From: Leptolyngbya sp. 'hensonii'
GTDB lineage: Bacteria > Cyanobacteriota > Cyanobacteriia > GCF-001939115
Assembly (NCBI RefSeq): GCF_001939115.1
Contig: NZ_MQTZ01000019.1
Location: 1-64,000, forward strand
Direction: 5' to 3'
DNA length: 64,000 nt
Shown: piece after piece, positions 9,985 through 19,672 of the stretch
Layout of the letters: each line of letters opens with the position of its first letter
Position numbering within the stretch: the stretch's first letter is position 1
Program-made: the position numbers and the translations under genes
The notes under the pieces: generated by a model
What the model was told of the DNA's origin: nothing
Seen by the model: only the letters and a program-made list of their open reading frames with translations
The model's database searches: none

Positions 9985-10743
9985 GTGAGCCAACTCGATC
10001 CGACTCAATTAGAACAACTGAAGGAACTGGGGGACTATCTTCGCCAGCAACGGGAGGAAAAAAATCTTCGTCTGGAGGAGGTTAAGGCCAAAACCTATAT
10101 TCCCCTGGGAATTTTGGAGGCCCTGGAAAATGCCCAGGTGGAGCATTTGCCTGAACCGGTGTTTATTCAGGGTTTCATTAAGCGTTATGCCGAACTGCTG
10201 GGTCTGGATGGAGTAGCGCTGGCCCGGTCGTTTCCAGTGACTCCCCAATCTCCCATCTCCACCACCCTGGTTCCACTGGAAGATAGGAGTTCCCCCTTAG
10301 AGTATAAACCGGTCTACACATCCTATATTGTCGGGGCGATCCTGATTGGTCTGGTGGTTTTCTTTTTCCCCACCCTGCAATCCACGCTCAGTTCCCTGAA
10401 TCAAGTGACGCAGAAATTACCTGCCAGACAGACCCAGCCGTCAGCCACGCCTGATTCTGCCAGGGAACTGCCGGTTGCCTCTCCCGTGGCGACAGCACCG
10501 ATCCAGGTAACCCTGATCTTGACCGGAGAATCCTGGCTGAAGGTAATGGCAGATGACAAAACCCAATATGAGGGGGTGTTATCGAAGGGAACGCAGCGAA
10601 CCTGGTCTGCCCAGAGAAAGCTGACGATCGAAACTGGGAATGCCGGAGCTGTGTCTGTGGCTCTGAATGCCGGGGAGACCAAAGTCATGGGAGCTCCGGG
10701 TGAGGTGAAACGGGTCACGTTTAAGGCTGGGCAGACGCCCTAG
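9985..10743 (+). CDS. RodZ-like helix-turn-helix membrane protein
   Basis: 252 residues. The Xre-type helix-turn-helix (about 8-80: LGDYLRQQREEKNLRLEEVKAKTYIP ... EPVFIQGFIKRYAELLGLD) is the HTH_25 domain of RodZ. One membrane helix (about 113-131, SYIVGAILIGLVVFFFP) follows, then a Pro/Ala linker and a C-terminal domain like DUF4115 (TLILTGESWLKV ... GEVKRVTFKAGQ). RodZ links MreB to the cell envelope, so a shape or envelope role is inferred. The start is a GTG, and the gene ends overlapping the convergent hypothetical gene by 4 bp. Confidence 0.85.
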   Translation: MSQLDPTQLEQLKELGDYLRQQREEKNLRLEEVKAKTYIPLGILEALENAQVEHLPEPVFIQGFIKRYAELLGLDGVALARSFPVTPQSPISTTLVPLEDRSSPLEYKPVYTSYIVGAILIGLVVFFFPTLQSTLSSLNQVTQKLPARQTQPSATPDSARELPVASPVATAPIQVTLILTGESWLKVMADDKTQYEGVLSKGTQRTWSAQRKLTIETGNAGAVSVALNAGETKVMGAPGEVKRVTFKAGQTP

Positions 10744-11528
10744 GGTGTCCCGATCGCCTGTCCCCCGCATCGGGCGGTGTAGCTTCTAGCCGGATACTGA
10801 TCCACATAGCGGTAGATCGCTACGGGAGCAGCAACGCGACAGGTGAAAAACTCGACGGCTGCTCTGCCATCGGGGAGGAGTAATACCTTGGGAGCGAGAT
10901 CCTGGGGAGGCTCCGTGCGCCATTTCCATTGCACTTGGGGGGGAATGGTGTCCACCAGGTGGTGATGGCTCCAGTTCCGCTGATCGCCCAGGGATCCCAT
11001 TTCTTGCAATTCTCGCCGCAAGATCGAAGCAATCATGAATGAAGCAGGCGAGAAGTCTCCATCCAGAGCATCCATGAAGTCCATGAAACTGCCTTGGGGT
11101 TGGGGAGGGTGCTGGCGATCGCCACTCTGGAAGAGCGCAGTTTCCAGTTGGGCGGTGGTGCTCATTTCCTCAGGAACAGCATAAATTGCCCCGACCCCGC
11201 CATCCTGGATGCGATTCAGGTAACATACGAAGCGGATACCAGGTTTCAACTTCAAGGTGGGCAGGCGGGTCAGGGCAGCAGCCGGATTAACCACACTAAT
11301 AAACCAGCGTCCAGCGGTATTGGGAGTAGGCACCGTTTCTTCAGCAGGGGCCGCAAACTTGAACAGGTCGCCCAGGGCATCCAGAGAATCTGGTTCAGGC
11401 ATGGTATCCAACTCATCAGGTGAAGTTTTTTGAGGTGGACGATTCTCAGATTCAGGTAACACTAGCGCTGCTTTAATATGCTGCCTGATCTTCTGAATGG
11501 ATTCCAGAGAAATTTTTTTGATCGACAT
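10740..11528 (-). CDS. Conserved hypothetical protein
   Basis: 262 residues, not recognised beyond a general impression of a cyanobacteria-only family. A short amphipathic N-terminus (MSIKKISLESIQKIRQHIKAALVLPES) leads into an acidic linker. A compact domain follows with RWFISVVNPAAALTRLPTLKLKPG, FVCYLNRIQDGGVGAIYAVP and a Trp/His-rich stretch NWSHHHLVDTIPPQVQWKW. No signal peptide or membrane helix is visible. The ATG at 11528 is preferred to a GTG at 11555. It is the last gene of the minus-strand phosphate island and may be co-transcribed with the TonB-like gene 90 bp upstream. Confidence 0.65.
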   Translation of the reverse strand: MSIKKISLESIQKIRQHIKAALVLPESENRPPQKTSPDELDTMPEPDSLDALGDLFKFAAPAEETVPTPNTAGRWFISVVNPAAALTRLPTLKLKPGIRFVCYLNRIQDGGVGAIYAVPEEMSTTAQLETALFQSGDRQHPPQPQGSFMDFMDALDGDFSPASFMIASILRRELQEMGSLGDQRNWSHHHLVDTIPPQVQWKWRTEPPQDLAPKVLLLPDGRAAVEFFTCRVAAPVAIYRYVDQYPARSYTARCGGQAIGTP

Positions 11529-11618
11529 GCCAGATAGGGGAGCCCAGTCATTCACTCTGCTCTCAAGCTTACGGTGAATCTAGGGAATTGGCAGGATATT
11601 TTGCAAATTTGCAGGGGA

Positions 11619-12425
11619 CTACTGGGCTGCTGGCGGGCCATTCCAGATAAAGATGATGGTGCCTACGGGCTTGATGCTGGTGGGGACAATGACAAAGTAA
11701 CGCTGATAACTACCCATCACCACTTTATAGACGGGACCGCCGCCGTAAGTCCCTGCATCGGAGAGCACCGCACCACTCGACTGGGCGTATTGAACCAGCA
11801 GGGGAATGGTTTCCTCCGGCGTGATCAGGGGAATCCAAACATTGGATTCTAATCCGGGCTGCCCTACTTCCCCATCCTCATCTTTAAAGAACTTTTCGGG
11901 TTCCACTAGCACATCCGGACCAACGGCTCCAGTGGCTCCTTTATTGGTGGCAGGTAAGGTGTCCTGGAAGCTACCCAGCAGTTCCTCGAAGGCTTTCAGG
12001 GCCTGATCAGCCGCAGGCGTGGGAGAGGCTGAGGGGGAAGGACTGCTACTGCTGCTGGGAGCAGGGGAAGGGGGCGCATCGGGTGACGGTGATGCAGAGG
12101 GATCGGGGGATGGGCTTTCGTCCGTGGGTGGTGTCGGTTCTGGCTTTACCAGTGGGGGAATGATGGTTTTGGTGCTCGATCGGGGAGCTGCTTTCTTGGG
12201 GGCAGCTTTGGGTGGCTTTTTGGCCAGTTTAATCGATCGGATCTTGGTGCTTTTGCGATCTTTGGGAATCTCCGCTTTCTTATCGATATTCAGGGAAGTG
12301 GGAGATAGGAACAACGCCACATGGAAGATCAGGGAAAACAGCAGCATCGGACGGAGCACCCGCCTGACGTTGGTAGGCAGATGCAGATTTTTCGGCCAGG
12401 AAAGCAATCGACTACCCAGGTGCAT
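11619..12425 (-). CDS. TonB-like adaptor 1, Pro/Ser-rich
   Basis: 268 residues. One N-terminal membrane helix (about 24-42, VLRPMLLFSLIFHVALFL) contains Ser31-x3-His35, the SxxxH signature of TonB needed for coupling to ExbB/ExbD. A Lys-rich segment follows, then a Pro/Ser-rich [17 protein letters not shown] stretch (about 80-145). A small C-terminal domain ends RYFVIVPTSIKPVGTIIFIW. That ending parallels LYLNLVPTKDEQGTIVVTW in the adaptor at 19725-21077, so the two appear to be paralogues. The canonical TonB C-terminal domain (YP motif) is not seen. Located directly downstream of pstB. Confidence 0.75.
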   Translation of the reverse strand: MHLGSRLLSWPKNLHLPTNVRRVLRPMLLFSLIFHVALFLSPTSLNIDKKAEIPKDRKSTKIRSIKLAKKPPKAAPKKAAPRSSTKTIIPPLVKPEPTPPTDESPSPDPSASPSPDAPPSPAPSSSSSPSPSASPTPAADQALKAFEELLGSFQDTLPATNKGATGAVGPDVLVEPEKFFKDEDGEVGQPGLESNVWIPLITPEETIPLLVQYAQSSGAVLSDAGTYGGGPVYKVVMGSYQRYFVIVPTSIKPVGTIIFIWNGPPAAQ

Positions 12426-12516
12426 GATGAATCAAGACCAATTTAAATTGTGATTGCGACAGGGATTTTCCGCCCAGGTGTTGCAGACAATGCCTCTAAA
12501 AGTCACACAGCAATCG

Positions 12517-13323
12517 TTAGCCAAATCGACCATTGACGTAATCTTCAGTTTGTTTGTTAGAAGGATTGTAAAAAACCGTGCTGGTTTTATCGAACTCAAC
12601 CATTTCCCCCAAATACATGAAGGCCGTATAGTCAGACAGCCGGGCTGCCTGCTGCATACTGTGGGTTACAATCAGAATCGTGACCTGCTGTTTCAGGTCT
12701 CCCATAAGTTCCTCAATGCTGGCGGTTGCGATCGGGTCCAGGGCAGAGGTGGGCTCATCAAACAGGATCAGTTCTGGCTCAGTAGCCAGAGCCCGGGCAA
12801 TGCACAACCGTTGTTGTTGTCCCCCAGAGAGGTTATAGGCAGAATCCCGCAGGCGATCCTTGACCTCATCCCAGAGGGCAGCCCGTCGTAGGGCCTGTTC
12901 CACATGCTCATCGATAAAACTCCGCCTCACGCCTCCCCGCACCCGTAAGCCGTAGGCCACGTTCTCATAAATGGACTTGGGAAACGGGTTGGGACGCTGG
13001 AAGACCATACTGATCCGCATCCGGATTTCGATCGGGTCCATTTTCCGGCCCAGTAGATTAATCCCTTCTGGCTGCAGCCAAATTTCCCCTTCATAGTGGT
13101 TGCCGGGATACAGATCGTGCAGGCGATTGAAGCAGCGCAATAGGGTGGTCTTGCCACAACCAGATGGGCCAATCAGAGCTGTTACCTGCTGATCCGGTAC
13201 GATCAGATTCACCCCTTTCAGCACTTTGGTAGAACCATAATAGAAGCTCAAATTTCGAACTTCCGCCTTGGCTTTCAGGGTGCTTAAATCCATTGAGGAT
13301 GATGTGGTCGCTTGTTCTACCAT
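12517..13323 (-). CDS. pstB: Phosphate ABC transporter ATP-binding protein PstB
   Basis: The ATPase of the high-affinity phosphate importer, 268 residues. Walker [10 protein letters not shown] lies at about residues 52-60, signature LSGGQQQR and Walker [14 protein letters not shown] follow, and the switch His is in IVTHSMQQ. The PstB-specific NRLHDLYPG and [15 protein letters not shown] are present. The ATG overlaps the end of pstA by 7 bp, indicating translational coupling. It closes the pstS-C-A-B operon. Confidence 0.96.
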   Translation of the reverse strand: MVEQATTSSSMDLSTLKAKAEVRNLSFYYGSTKVLKGVNLIVPDQQVTALIGPSGCGKTTLLRCFNRLHDLYPGNHYEGEIWLQPEGINLLGRKMDPIEIRMRISMVFQRPNPFPKSIYENVAYGLRVRGGVRRSFIDEHVEQALRRAALWDEVKDRLRDSAYNLSGGQQQRLCIARALATEPELILFDEPTSALDPIATASIEELMGDLKQQVTILIVTHSMQQAARLSDYTAFMYLGEMVEFDKTSTVFYNPSNKQTEDYVNGRFG

Positions 13324-14324
13324 TTAATGCCCCTTCTCAGGAAGTAACGTAAGAGAATTGCGATCGTATTCATACTCAGGGTCATAAAGACCAGCACAGC
13401 CCCTGCGGCTGCGGCATTGATCTGGAACTCTGGTTGAGGCCGGGAGACCCAGTTAAACATTTGAATTGGCATTACGGTAAAGGGAGCCATCAGCCATTCA
13501 AAAGAGACCTGGAAGAAGGGAAAAGTGGGGTCTACCTTCAGGGGGGTGGGGGGCAGGAAGGCAATGAAGGTCAGGGCTCCGATCGTAATCAAGGGGGCTG
13601 TTTCCCCGATCGCCCGAGATAGACCAATAATCACCCCCGTCAGAATGCCGCCAATAGAATAGGGCAGGATGTGATCCCAGATCATCTGCCAGCGACTGGC
13701 TCCCAGAGCATAGGCAGCTTCCCGCAGACTGTCGGGCACAGCCCTGAGAGATTCCCGGGTGGTCACAATCACCACAGGTAGAATCAGCAGGCCCAGGGTT
13801 AATCCAGCCGTGATAATACTTTGCCCCAGATGGAACTGCCGTGCAAACAGGCCCAGAGCCAGGAGTCCGTAGATAATGGAGGGTACACCAGCCAGATTGG
13901 TTACATTGATTTCAATCAGATCGGCCAACCAGTTTTTGCGGGCATATTCCTCCAGATAAATCCCAGCGGCCACCCCCATTGGAATGGCAAAGGCAGAGGT
14001 GACCAGCATAATCAGTGCTGAACCCACCCAGGCTGCATAAATTCCTGCTTCTTCTGGAAAGCGACTGGGAAAGGACGTGAAGAACTTCCAATTGAACGAG
14101 AAACCACTTTCAGCGTTGATTAATCGGGGATAACCCTGATAAAGCAGATAGGCCACGAGCATCAGAAGCGTGGCCAGGGAAAACAGAATAATCAGGAAGC
14201 CGAAACCGGCAAACAGGTTGCTGATGATTCTGCGACGAAAAATGGAGGTTTGAATGGTGTCCAAAGCTGATATGGAGTTCAATAGGGGGGCGACAACTGC
14301 TTTCCGAATGGGCGTTGGATGCAA
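13317..14324 (-). CDS. pstA: Phosphate ABC transporter permease PstA
   Basis: Inner-membrane permease of 335 residues with six helices. The cytoplasmic EAA loop shows [41 protein letters not shown]. The start appears to be a TTG one base after the pstC stop codon, and no ATG occurs before the first helix; a TTG at 14264 is an alternative. Tight packing pstC-pstA-pstB indicates one transcript and coupled translation. Confidence 0.93.
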   Translation of the reverse strand: MHPTPIRKAVVAPLLNSISALDTIQTSIFRRRIISNLFAGFGFLIILFSLATLLMLVAYLLYQGYPRLINAESGFSFNWKFFTSFPSRFPEEAGIYAAWVGSALIMLVTSAFAIPMGVAAGIYLEEYARKNWLADLIEINVTNLAGVPSIIYGLLALGLFARQFHLGQSIITAGLTLGLLILPVVIVTTRESLRAVPDSLREAAYALGASRWQMIWDHILPYSIGGILTGVIIGLSRAIGETAPLITIGALTFIAFLPPTPLKVDPTFPFFQVSFEWLMAPFTVMPIQMFNWVSRPQPEFQINAAAAGAVLVFMTLSMNTIAILLRYFLRRGIKW

Positions 14325-14325
14325 A

Positions 14326-15318
14326 TTAGTAAACTTCTCGGTATCGTTTACTCAAGAAATGTCCGGCGATGTTGAAGACCAGGGTCATCATGACCAGCAT
14401 TAGTCCAGCCGCGAAGATGGTCTGGTACTCCAATGTGCCATGGGGAATATCGCCCAGGCTAACTTGCACAATATAGGCTGTGATCGTGGCAGCAGAATCG
14501 GTGGGGTTCCAGGTGAGATTGGGTTGTAGCCCTGCTGCAACGGCCACAATCATGGTTTCTCCCACAGCCCGAGAAATGCCCAGGATGTAAGCGGCGGAGA
14601 TGCCAGAAAATGCTGCCGGGAAGACCACACTCCAGGCGGTTTGAAAGCGAGTCGCCCCCATGGCATAGGAACCCTCCCGCAGCCCTACGGGCACAGCCCG
14701 CATGGCATCCTCACTGACAGAACTCACAAAGGGTAGAATCATGATCCCCATGACCAGGCCCGCACTCAGCATATTGAAACCGCCCAATTCTTCCGGAAAG
14801 ATCCCAGGGCTCCAGCGGTGCAGGGGTTCTCCCACAAAGGCATACAGGTATTGCAACATGGGCGTTACCGCCAGGAGGGCAAAGTAGCCATAAACGACCG
14901 TGGGAATCCCAGACAGCAATTCCAGGCAAGGCTTCGTAATTTCCCGCAGCCAGGGAGGGCAAAATTCGCTCAGGTAGAGGGCGGCGATCGTCCCGAAAGG
15001 AACGGCAACAGAGAGGGCAACGGCTGTGGTGACCAGCGTTCCTGAGACGAGGGGTAAAATCCCATACTCCGGATCTTCAAACAGAGGTGTCCATTTGGTT
15101 CCCGTCAGGAACGTCAGGATGGGAACCTGCTCAAAAAAATGGGCTGACTCGGTTATCAGGACGAGCATCACCGCTACTGTGGTGGCGACAGCAGAGAAGG
15201 CAGCCAGGAGCAAGATCACCTCAATGAACCGCTCCCGCACCTCCCGGAACAGTCGTTTCCGGGAGGGGACAGAATCGGCTAGGGGTTCTTGAATCGGTAA
15301 AGATGAGGGATCAGACAT
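14326..15318 (-). CDS. pstC: Phosphate ABC transporter permease PstC
   Basis: Permease partner of PstA, 330 residues, six membrane helices. The EAA loop reads [43 protein letters not shown]. The ATG at 15318 (MSDPSSLP) is taken; a TTG at 15327 would add three residues. It is separated from pstS by 248 bp containing two strong hairpins, which may lower its expression relative to the binding protein. Confidence 0.95.
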   Translation of the reverse strand: MSDPSSLPIQEPLADSVPSRKRLFREVRERFIEVILLLAAFSAVATTVAVMLVLITESAHFFEQVPILTFLTGTKWTPLFEDPEYGILPLVSGTLVTTAVALSVAVPFGTIAALYLSEFCPPWLREITKPCLELLSGIPTVVYGYFALLAVTPMLQYLYAFVGEPLHRWSPGIFPEELGGFNMLSAGLVMGIMILPFVSSVSEDAMRAVPVGLREGSYAMGATRFQTAWSVVFPAAFSGISAAYILGISRAVGETMIVAVAAGLQPNLTWNPTDSAATITAYIVQVSLGDIPHGTLEYQTIFAAGLMLVMMTLVFNIAGHFLSKRYREVY

Positions 15319-15366
15319 GATTAGCAAGCAGGTTCGGTACGAGCACCAGGTACCGAGGGACAGGAG

Positions 15367-15465
15367 TTACCTTCAGTTTCTGGGCTGAAGGTAAGGATAA
15401 AGAGATGATTTTAACCCTGATCAAAACCAGAACTCAACAGGGAACAGGTTGCAACCTGTTCCCTG
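15367..15465 (-). promoter_or_regulatory. Two hairpins between pstS and pstC
   Basis: The pstS-pstC gap has a perfect 28-bp palindrome at 15438-15465 (two 14-base arms, CAGGGAACAGGTTG and its complement). It also has a 10-bp perfect stem at 15367-15376/15385-15394 (TTACCTTCAG / CTGAAGGTAA, 8-base loop). Neither is followed by a clear U-run on the minus strand. Partial termination, RNA processing or stabilisation of the pstS message is therefore more likely than full termination. This would explain PstS being made in excess of the permease. Confidence 0.6.
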
Positions 15466-15566
15466 GTTCAACTGCGGTTTTTGAGGGGTTCTCTCTTAAC
15501 CCGGTGAGGGCTTTGCCCCGGATGGGAGCGAAGCCTGAAATGGGTCAGAGAGCCTCAGAATCCGAT

Positions 15567-16598
15567 TTAGTCAACGAGTTGACGGGTCAGCAGATCCTTA
15601 GCCGTTAAACCAATCTGCTCTTTACCACCGAAGATGGAACCGGTCTTAGCATCTTTGAACCGGTCCATCGCCATCTCGTACTCATTGGGCTTGAAGCCAA
15701 CGTAGCCCACCTGAGGGACTAGCTTGCCAGCACTGGTCAGGTAGTATTCCACAAATGCCTTAACTTCAGGCTTGCTGATAGAAGAGGCCTTGACGTAGAT
15801 GAACAGGGGCCGGGACAGGGGATAGTAGGTGCCATTGTCCACGTTCTTGCGAGCGGGATAGACGGGGCCTTTGCCACTATCGATCGCAACCCCTTTCAGG
15901 CGCTTCTTATTGTTTTCGTAGTAGGCCAAACCAAAGTAGCCCAGGGCATTCTTGTCCCGACCGACACCCTGTACCAGCACGTTGTCATCTTCGCTGGGGG
16001 TGAAATCTTTGCGGCTGGATTTGGATTTGCCGACGATCGCTTCCGTGAAGTAATCGAAAGTGCCGGAGTCAGGGCCAGGTCCAAATAGCTTCAGGGGTGC
16101 ATCGGGAAAGCCAGAGCGAATCTGGCTCCAGTTGGTAATTTTGCCTTCAGCACCGGGCTCCCACATCTTCTTCAGTTCAGCCACCGTCAGCTTATCAGCC
16201 CAGTTATTCTTCGTGTTAACTACAACGGTCAGGGCATCATAGGCAACCGGAATTTCAATGTACTTGATGCCGTTGGCAGCACAGACATCAATTTCTTTTC
16301 TGAGAATGGGGCGGGATGCGTTGGAAATATCGGTTTCGCCAGTGCAGAACTTCTTGAACCCACCGCCGGTTCCGGAGATACCGACCGTGACCTTCACAGC
16401 TCCGCCTTTAGCTTTCTGAAACTCTTCAGCAACTGCCTCGGTGACCGGGAAGACAGTGCTAGACCCATCAATCTTGACTGTGGCAGGACTTTGAGATTGA
16501 ACGGCAGGCACTGCCAGACCGATTACAGTTCCAGAAACTGCTGCGATCGCACCCAGCAGCGCAAGGCGATTGGACTTCAAATTTTTTACGCCCATCAT
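15567..16598 (-). CDS. pstS: Phosphate-binding protein PstS
   Basis: Periplasmic phosphate-binding protein of about 343 residues. A signal peptide ([36 protein letters not shown]) precedes the family hallmark [20 protein letters not shown]. The phosphate-binding loops [25 protein letters not shown] and [16 protein letters not shown] follow. It ends [10 protein letters not shown] ... [13 protein letters not shown], as in cyanobacterial PstS. The start is one of two adjacent ATGs (16598 or 16595). A Pho box lies about 145-170 bp upstream, so induction by phosphate starvation through SphR/PhoB is expected. Confidence 0.95.
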   Translation of the reverse strand: MMGVKNLKSNRLALLGAIAAVSGTVIGLAVPAVQSQSPATVKIDGSSTVFPVTEAVAEEFQKAKGGAVKVTVGISGTGGGFKKFCTGETDISNASRPILRKEIDVCAANGIKYIEIPVAYDALTVVVNTKNNWADKLTVAELKKMWEPGAEGKITNWSQIRSGFPDAPLKLFGPGPDSGTFDYFTEAIVGKSKSSRKDFTPSEDDNVLVQGVGRDKNALGYFGLAYYENNKKRLKGVAIDSGKGPVYPARKNVDNGTYYPLSRPLFIYVKASSISKPEVKAFVEYYLTSAGKLVPQVGYVGFKPNEYEMAMDRFKDAKTGSIFGGKEQIGLTAKDLLTRQLVD

Positions 16599-16740
16599 AA
16601 TGGCTTGCTCCGTAATGCTAGAAATATCTGAAAACACAACACAACTGCTTCAGATGAACACGGCTTCAATGCAACGAAGCTGGGAGGGTTTCATCCATGT
16701 GTATTGTTTCAGTACGGGGCAAATTGTCAAACCAAGAGAC

Positions 16741-16770
16741 GCTTAAGGAGGTGTTAATGAATGGTTAAAG
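16741..16770 (-). promoter_or_regulatory. Pho box upstream of pstS
   Basis: On the minus strand three 8-bp direct repeats, CTTTAACC, CATTAACA and CCTTAAGC, are each separated by 3 bp. Their TTAA cores are exactly 11 bp apart (16743, 16754, 16765). This matches the cyanobacterial Pho box (three PyTTAAPyPy(T/A) repeats, 3-bp spacers) bound by SphR/PhoB. It lies just after the exbD stop and faces pstS. Confidence 0.8.
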
Positions 16771-16776
16771 TGCCGA

Positions 16777-17190
16777 CTATTGCTCGTCGATCGCCAAGGA
16801 AACCCTTTCTCCACCCATATCTCGCATGATCCCAAGCAGCTTGGCTACTTCCTCATAGGGCACTTTCTTATCTGCCTTGAGGATGACAGCCCCGGTAGGA
16901 TTTTTAGCCAGATAAGCCTGGATGCGCTGGCCCAATTCCCCTTCCGCAACGGGCTTATTGTCGATCAGGGTCTGGTTTTGGGTACTTAAGCCAATGATCA
17001 AAGGTTCTGGTTCTTTGACCTCGCTCACCCCGGCAGTGGCACTGGGTAGGGTGACATTAATTGCCCGCTGCCCGGTCAGGGTCATGGACACCAGGATGAA
17101 AAAAGTCAAGATCGTCATGATCACGTCCATCATGGGGACGAGGTTGACTTCCGGCATGGAACTGCTGTGGTGCCTGTTTCGGGAGCGCAT
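16777..17190 (-). CDS. exbD: ExbD/TolR-family biopolymer transport protein
   Basis: 137 residues with one N-terminal membrane helix (about 17-40). The helix carries the proton-path Asp of the family in NLVPMMDVIMTILTFFILVS (Asp22). A periplasmic domain ends with VILKADKKVPYEEVAKLLGIMRDMG. With ExbB it forms a proton-driven motor that energises TonB-type adaptors. Its ExbB partner here is 4 kb upstream in transcription order, beyond the second PstS-like protein. It is placed directly before the Pho box of pstS. Confidence 0.92.
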   Translation of the reverse strand: MRSRNRHHSSSMPEVNLVPMMDVIMTILTFFILVSMTLTGQRAINVTLPSATAGVSEVKEPEPLIIGLSTQNQTLIDNKPVAEGELGQRIQAYLAKNPTGAVILKADKKVPYEEVAKLLGIMRDMGGERVSLAIDEQ

Positions 17191-17295
17191 AGGGGATGAT
17201 GGATAGACTGTAAAATAGAAATCTTTCTTTGCTTAGCCTTTAGCATAACGTATGCGTTCCCCTGCCATGGGTTAACCAGGGAACAGCAATCGTGA

Positions 17296-18375
17296 TTATC
17301 GGATGCGAACGAATCCGGCCCGGGTGATTAAGTCCTGACCCTGATCGGTCAGGAGCAAATTGGCATAGGCTTCCCCAGCCTGCTGTTCTATGCTGCCATT
17401 CTGCTTGATGATGACAAACATCTGGCGAGTGATCGGGTAACTCCCACTTTTGAAGGCGTCTCCGTTCAGTTGGTTCCGTTGCCCAGGGCAGTTGCTCGCA
17501 GGCACCAGCGGTGAGGTGTAGGGAGCGATAAAAGTCTGACCCTGGCGGGCGATCGGGAGCGGTTTGACCTGGCATTGGGGAACGACCTCTGGAGCCGAGG
17601 CATAGTAAATTCCACCTGGATTCTTGGCCAGCGATCGGAGAGCCTGGGTTGTGCTGTAGACATAGGTGACATTGCGGCCCAGGGGTTGCCCGGTCAGTAG
17701 ATTCTCGATAAAGAACTCCACGGTGCCCCCATCACTGGCCCGACGGGAGTAGGGGGTGATGGGTAAGTCAGGCCCACCCACCTGTTGCCAGTTTGTGGTT
17801 TTGCCGGTATAGATGTCCCGAACTTGGGTCAGGGTCAGTCCTGGAATGGACAGGCTGGGATGAACGGCGATCGCGAGTCCCTCAATGGCTACTGGAACCT
17901 GTCGCAGGCGGTACCCTCGCTGTTGAGCCTGCTGGTATTCCTGATTCTTAATCGGGCGGGAAGATTGGGAGAAGGCCAGTTGATCATCCAGCAGCATCCG
18001 GATGCCAGTGCCGGAACCGGGCGTGGCATTGACGGCATCGGTATAACGCAGCTTAAATCCAGGCAAAGTGGTCTGAATCAGGGGGTCCACATCTCGTCGA
18101 ATCGGAGCCCAGGTGGTGCTGCCGCCATAATTAAACACACCGTTGGGGACAGACTTCACATCCACAAAGCTATTGCCTGCTGACGTTGGGGCATTGCTGG
18201 GTGGATTTCCAGTTCCAGGGGAGGCGCTGGGGGAACTGGTGTTTTGAGAGCCTGAATTGAGCTTGGGCAGGAAATTGGAATTGTTCTTCGAGAACCACCA
18301 CAACCCTCCGCCTGCCATGCCCAGGGTGATCAGCAAAGAGAGAATCAGAATGGGGGTTTCATTTTTGGAAGCCAT
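17296..18375 (-). CDS. Membrane-anchored PstS-family phosphate-binding protein
   Basis: 359 residues. An uncleaved-looking N-terminal membrane helix (about 9-28, ILILSLLITLGMAGGGLWWF) is followed by a Ser/Pro/Asn-rich linker to about residue 70. A PstS-type periplasmic domain follows (NYGGSTTWAPIRRDVDPL, GSGTGIRMLL, FSQSSRPI, RDIYTGKTTNWQQVG, YSRRASDGGTVEFF). The phosphate contacts of PstS are partly altered (GGSTTW for DGSST), so the ligand could be phosphate or a related anion. It is likely tethered on the periplasmic side of the inner membrane. Located 105 bp upstream of exbD in the same orientation, suggesting co-transcription. Confidence 0.85.
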   Translation of the reverse strand: MASKNETPILILSLLITLGMAGGGLWWFSKNNSNFLPKLNSGSQNTSSPSASPGTGNPPSNAPTSAGNSFVDVKSVPNGVFNYGGSTTWAPIRRDVDPLIQTTLPGFKLRYTDAVNATPGSGTGIRMLLDDQLAFSQSSRPIKNQEYQQAQQRGYRLRQVPVAIEGLAIAVHPSLSIPGLTLTQVRDIYTGKTTNWQQVGGPDLPITPYSRRASDGGTVEFFIENLLTGQPLGRNVTYVYSTTQALRSLAKNPGGIYYASAPEVVPQCQVKPLPIARQGQTFIAPYTSPLVPASNCPGQRNQLNGDAFKSGSYPITRQMFVIIKQNGSIEQQAGEAYANLLLTDQGQDLITRAGFVRIR

Positions 18376-18494
18376 GACAATGCCAGGTTAGATCACTTTC
18401 TCCAATCATGCCTTTTTTGGTTGATTCTGAGATCGGGAAGGACGGGTTCATTGATAATAAAAAAGGTGAATTTGATCCTTCTCATTCCAAAACC

Positions 18495-19241
18495 ATGCTG
18501 AGGTCTACTGTAATGTTGCCACGATCGATTCTGCTACTACTGCCAGCCTGGTTAGGGTTTGTGTTAATGGCCTGCGGAACGATCGAGCCAAACAAAATTG
18601 CGGAAAAAATTAAAGAAGATCTCAATAAACAGGGTGGGGTTACCGTCAAAACAGTCAAATGCCCTGAAGAGGTGAATCCGAAATCAGGAGAGTCGTTTGA
18701 TTGTCGGGCAGAAATTGATGTGACCAAGAGCTTTCCGATTCGGGTCAAGTTGAAAGATAACCGGGGAAATGTGGACTGGGAAGTGCTGAACACGAAGGTG
18801 ATTTTGAACCTGAAGGGGCTGGAATCCCAGTTTAAAGAAGCACTCAAAACCCAGGCTGGAACCGACGTTGATGTTAAATGTGGGACGACCCCTTATCGTC
18901 TGAACAAGCCGGGTGATTCCTTTGAATGCACGATGATGAAGCAGGGTAAACCGGGTGTCATTCTGGTCAAGCTGGATCCCGAAGGGAATGTCAACTGGAA
19001 TGAAGTGATTGAAATTCCTGTGGCGAAAGCACCGGAACTGGGCAAACAGGTGGGCGGGGATCAGAAAGCTGGGGGGAAAACGGGAGATAAAAATGCTGCC
19101 CAATCCAGCCCCTCAGGTACTGCTGCAACGGCGAGTCCATCGGGTGGCTCGCCCACGGCATCCCCTAGCGCAACCGCTTCCCCGACCACCGAAAATATTG
19201 TCAATCCTGGGAATGAGCTGCCGGATGTGACGAACGACTAG
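18495..19241 (+). CDS. DUF4333-type lipoprotein
   Basis: About 248 residues. A signal sequence of lipoprotein type (MLPRSILLLLPAWLGFVLMACG) gives lipidation at the Cys of LMAC. Two tandem small domains follow (about residues 28-105 and 106-175). Each has the pattern of a Cys pair around PxxxxxKxGESFxC (VKCPEEVNPKSGESFDC and VKCGTTPYRLNKPGDSFEC) ending GNVDWEV / GNVNWNEV. This matches DUF4333, whose function is unknown. The tail is a Ser/Pro/Ala-rich low-complexity region. An in-frame start at 18408 exists but would bury the signal peptide. It is on the opposite strand to the phosphate genes. Confidence 0.8.
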   Translation: MLRSTVMLPRSILLLLPAWLGFVLMACGTIEPNKIAEKIKEDLNKQGGVTVKTVKCPEEVNPKSGESFDCRAEIDVTKSFPIRVKLKDNRGNVDWEVLNTKVILNLKGLESQFKEALKTQAGTDVDVKCGTTPYRLNKPGDSFECTMMKQGKPGVILVKLDPEGNVNWNEVIEIPVAKAPELGKQVGGDQKAGGKTGDKNAAQSSPSGTAATASPSGGSPTASPSATASPTTENIVNPGNELPDVTND

Positions 19242-19514
19242 TGGTGGGGCAAGCTTAATCTGAGTCTGACGGCACACATATCGAATCACAGGTGCAATCA
19301 AAAATTCCCGACCGGCTTGTTTGCTGGTGATGCCCACATATCGGATACCGTCTTGAATTTGCTCATGCAAATCGGGCAGGCGATCGAGGGAGCCTGCCCG
19401 ATCGGCCCTGCAATCTAGGTCAGCCAGGATATCCCTAATATCAAACGGCAGTTCAAAATACTTGCTAAAGGTGTAGGTCTCACCTGGATTGAGAGTCTTG
19501 GGTTTGCGGCCCAT
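19242..19514 (-). pseudogene. Truncated N-terminal fragment of a cyanobacterial hypothetical protein
   Basis: An open frame begins MGRKPKTLNPGETYTFSKYFELPF and continues DIRDILADLDC ... YVGITSKQAGREFLIAPVIRYVC. It resembles, from memory, the first ~90 residues of a larger cyanobacterial family with a nuclease-like core. The resemblance stops around QTQIKLAPP at about 19250, and the frame then runs antisense through the lipoprotein gene. The usual downstream part is absent, so I read it as a remnant. Confidence in the parent family is low. Confidence 0.4.
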
Positions 19515-19584
19515 AGCTTTCCCTACTGCATGGATCCCTCTCTCAAGGTATCCTTTTAGGCTTTGCTGAATGCAAATATGAATT

Positions 19585-19672
19585 ACCCTCATCCCCAACC
19601 CTTCTCCCGCAGGAGAAGGGAGCTAAAACTCTTGTTCCCTCTCCTTTGGGAGAGGGCTAGGGAGAGGGCTGC
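19585..19672. repeat. Intergenic CCCTCATCCCC...GGAGAAGGG palindromic repeat
   Basis: The stretch CCCTCATCCCCAACCCTTCTCCCGCAGGAGAAGGG, followed by TTCCCTCTCCTTTGGGAGAGGGCTAGGGAGAGGGC, contains two nested hairpins. They are TTCTCCCGCAGGAGAA and CCCTCTCCTTTGGGAGAGGG. Near-identical text is scattered through intergenic DNA of many cyanobacteria. It sits beside the gene remnant, consistent with a rearrangement-prone site. Confidence 0.65.
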
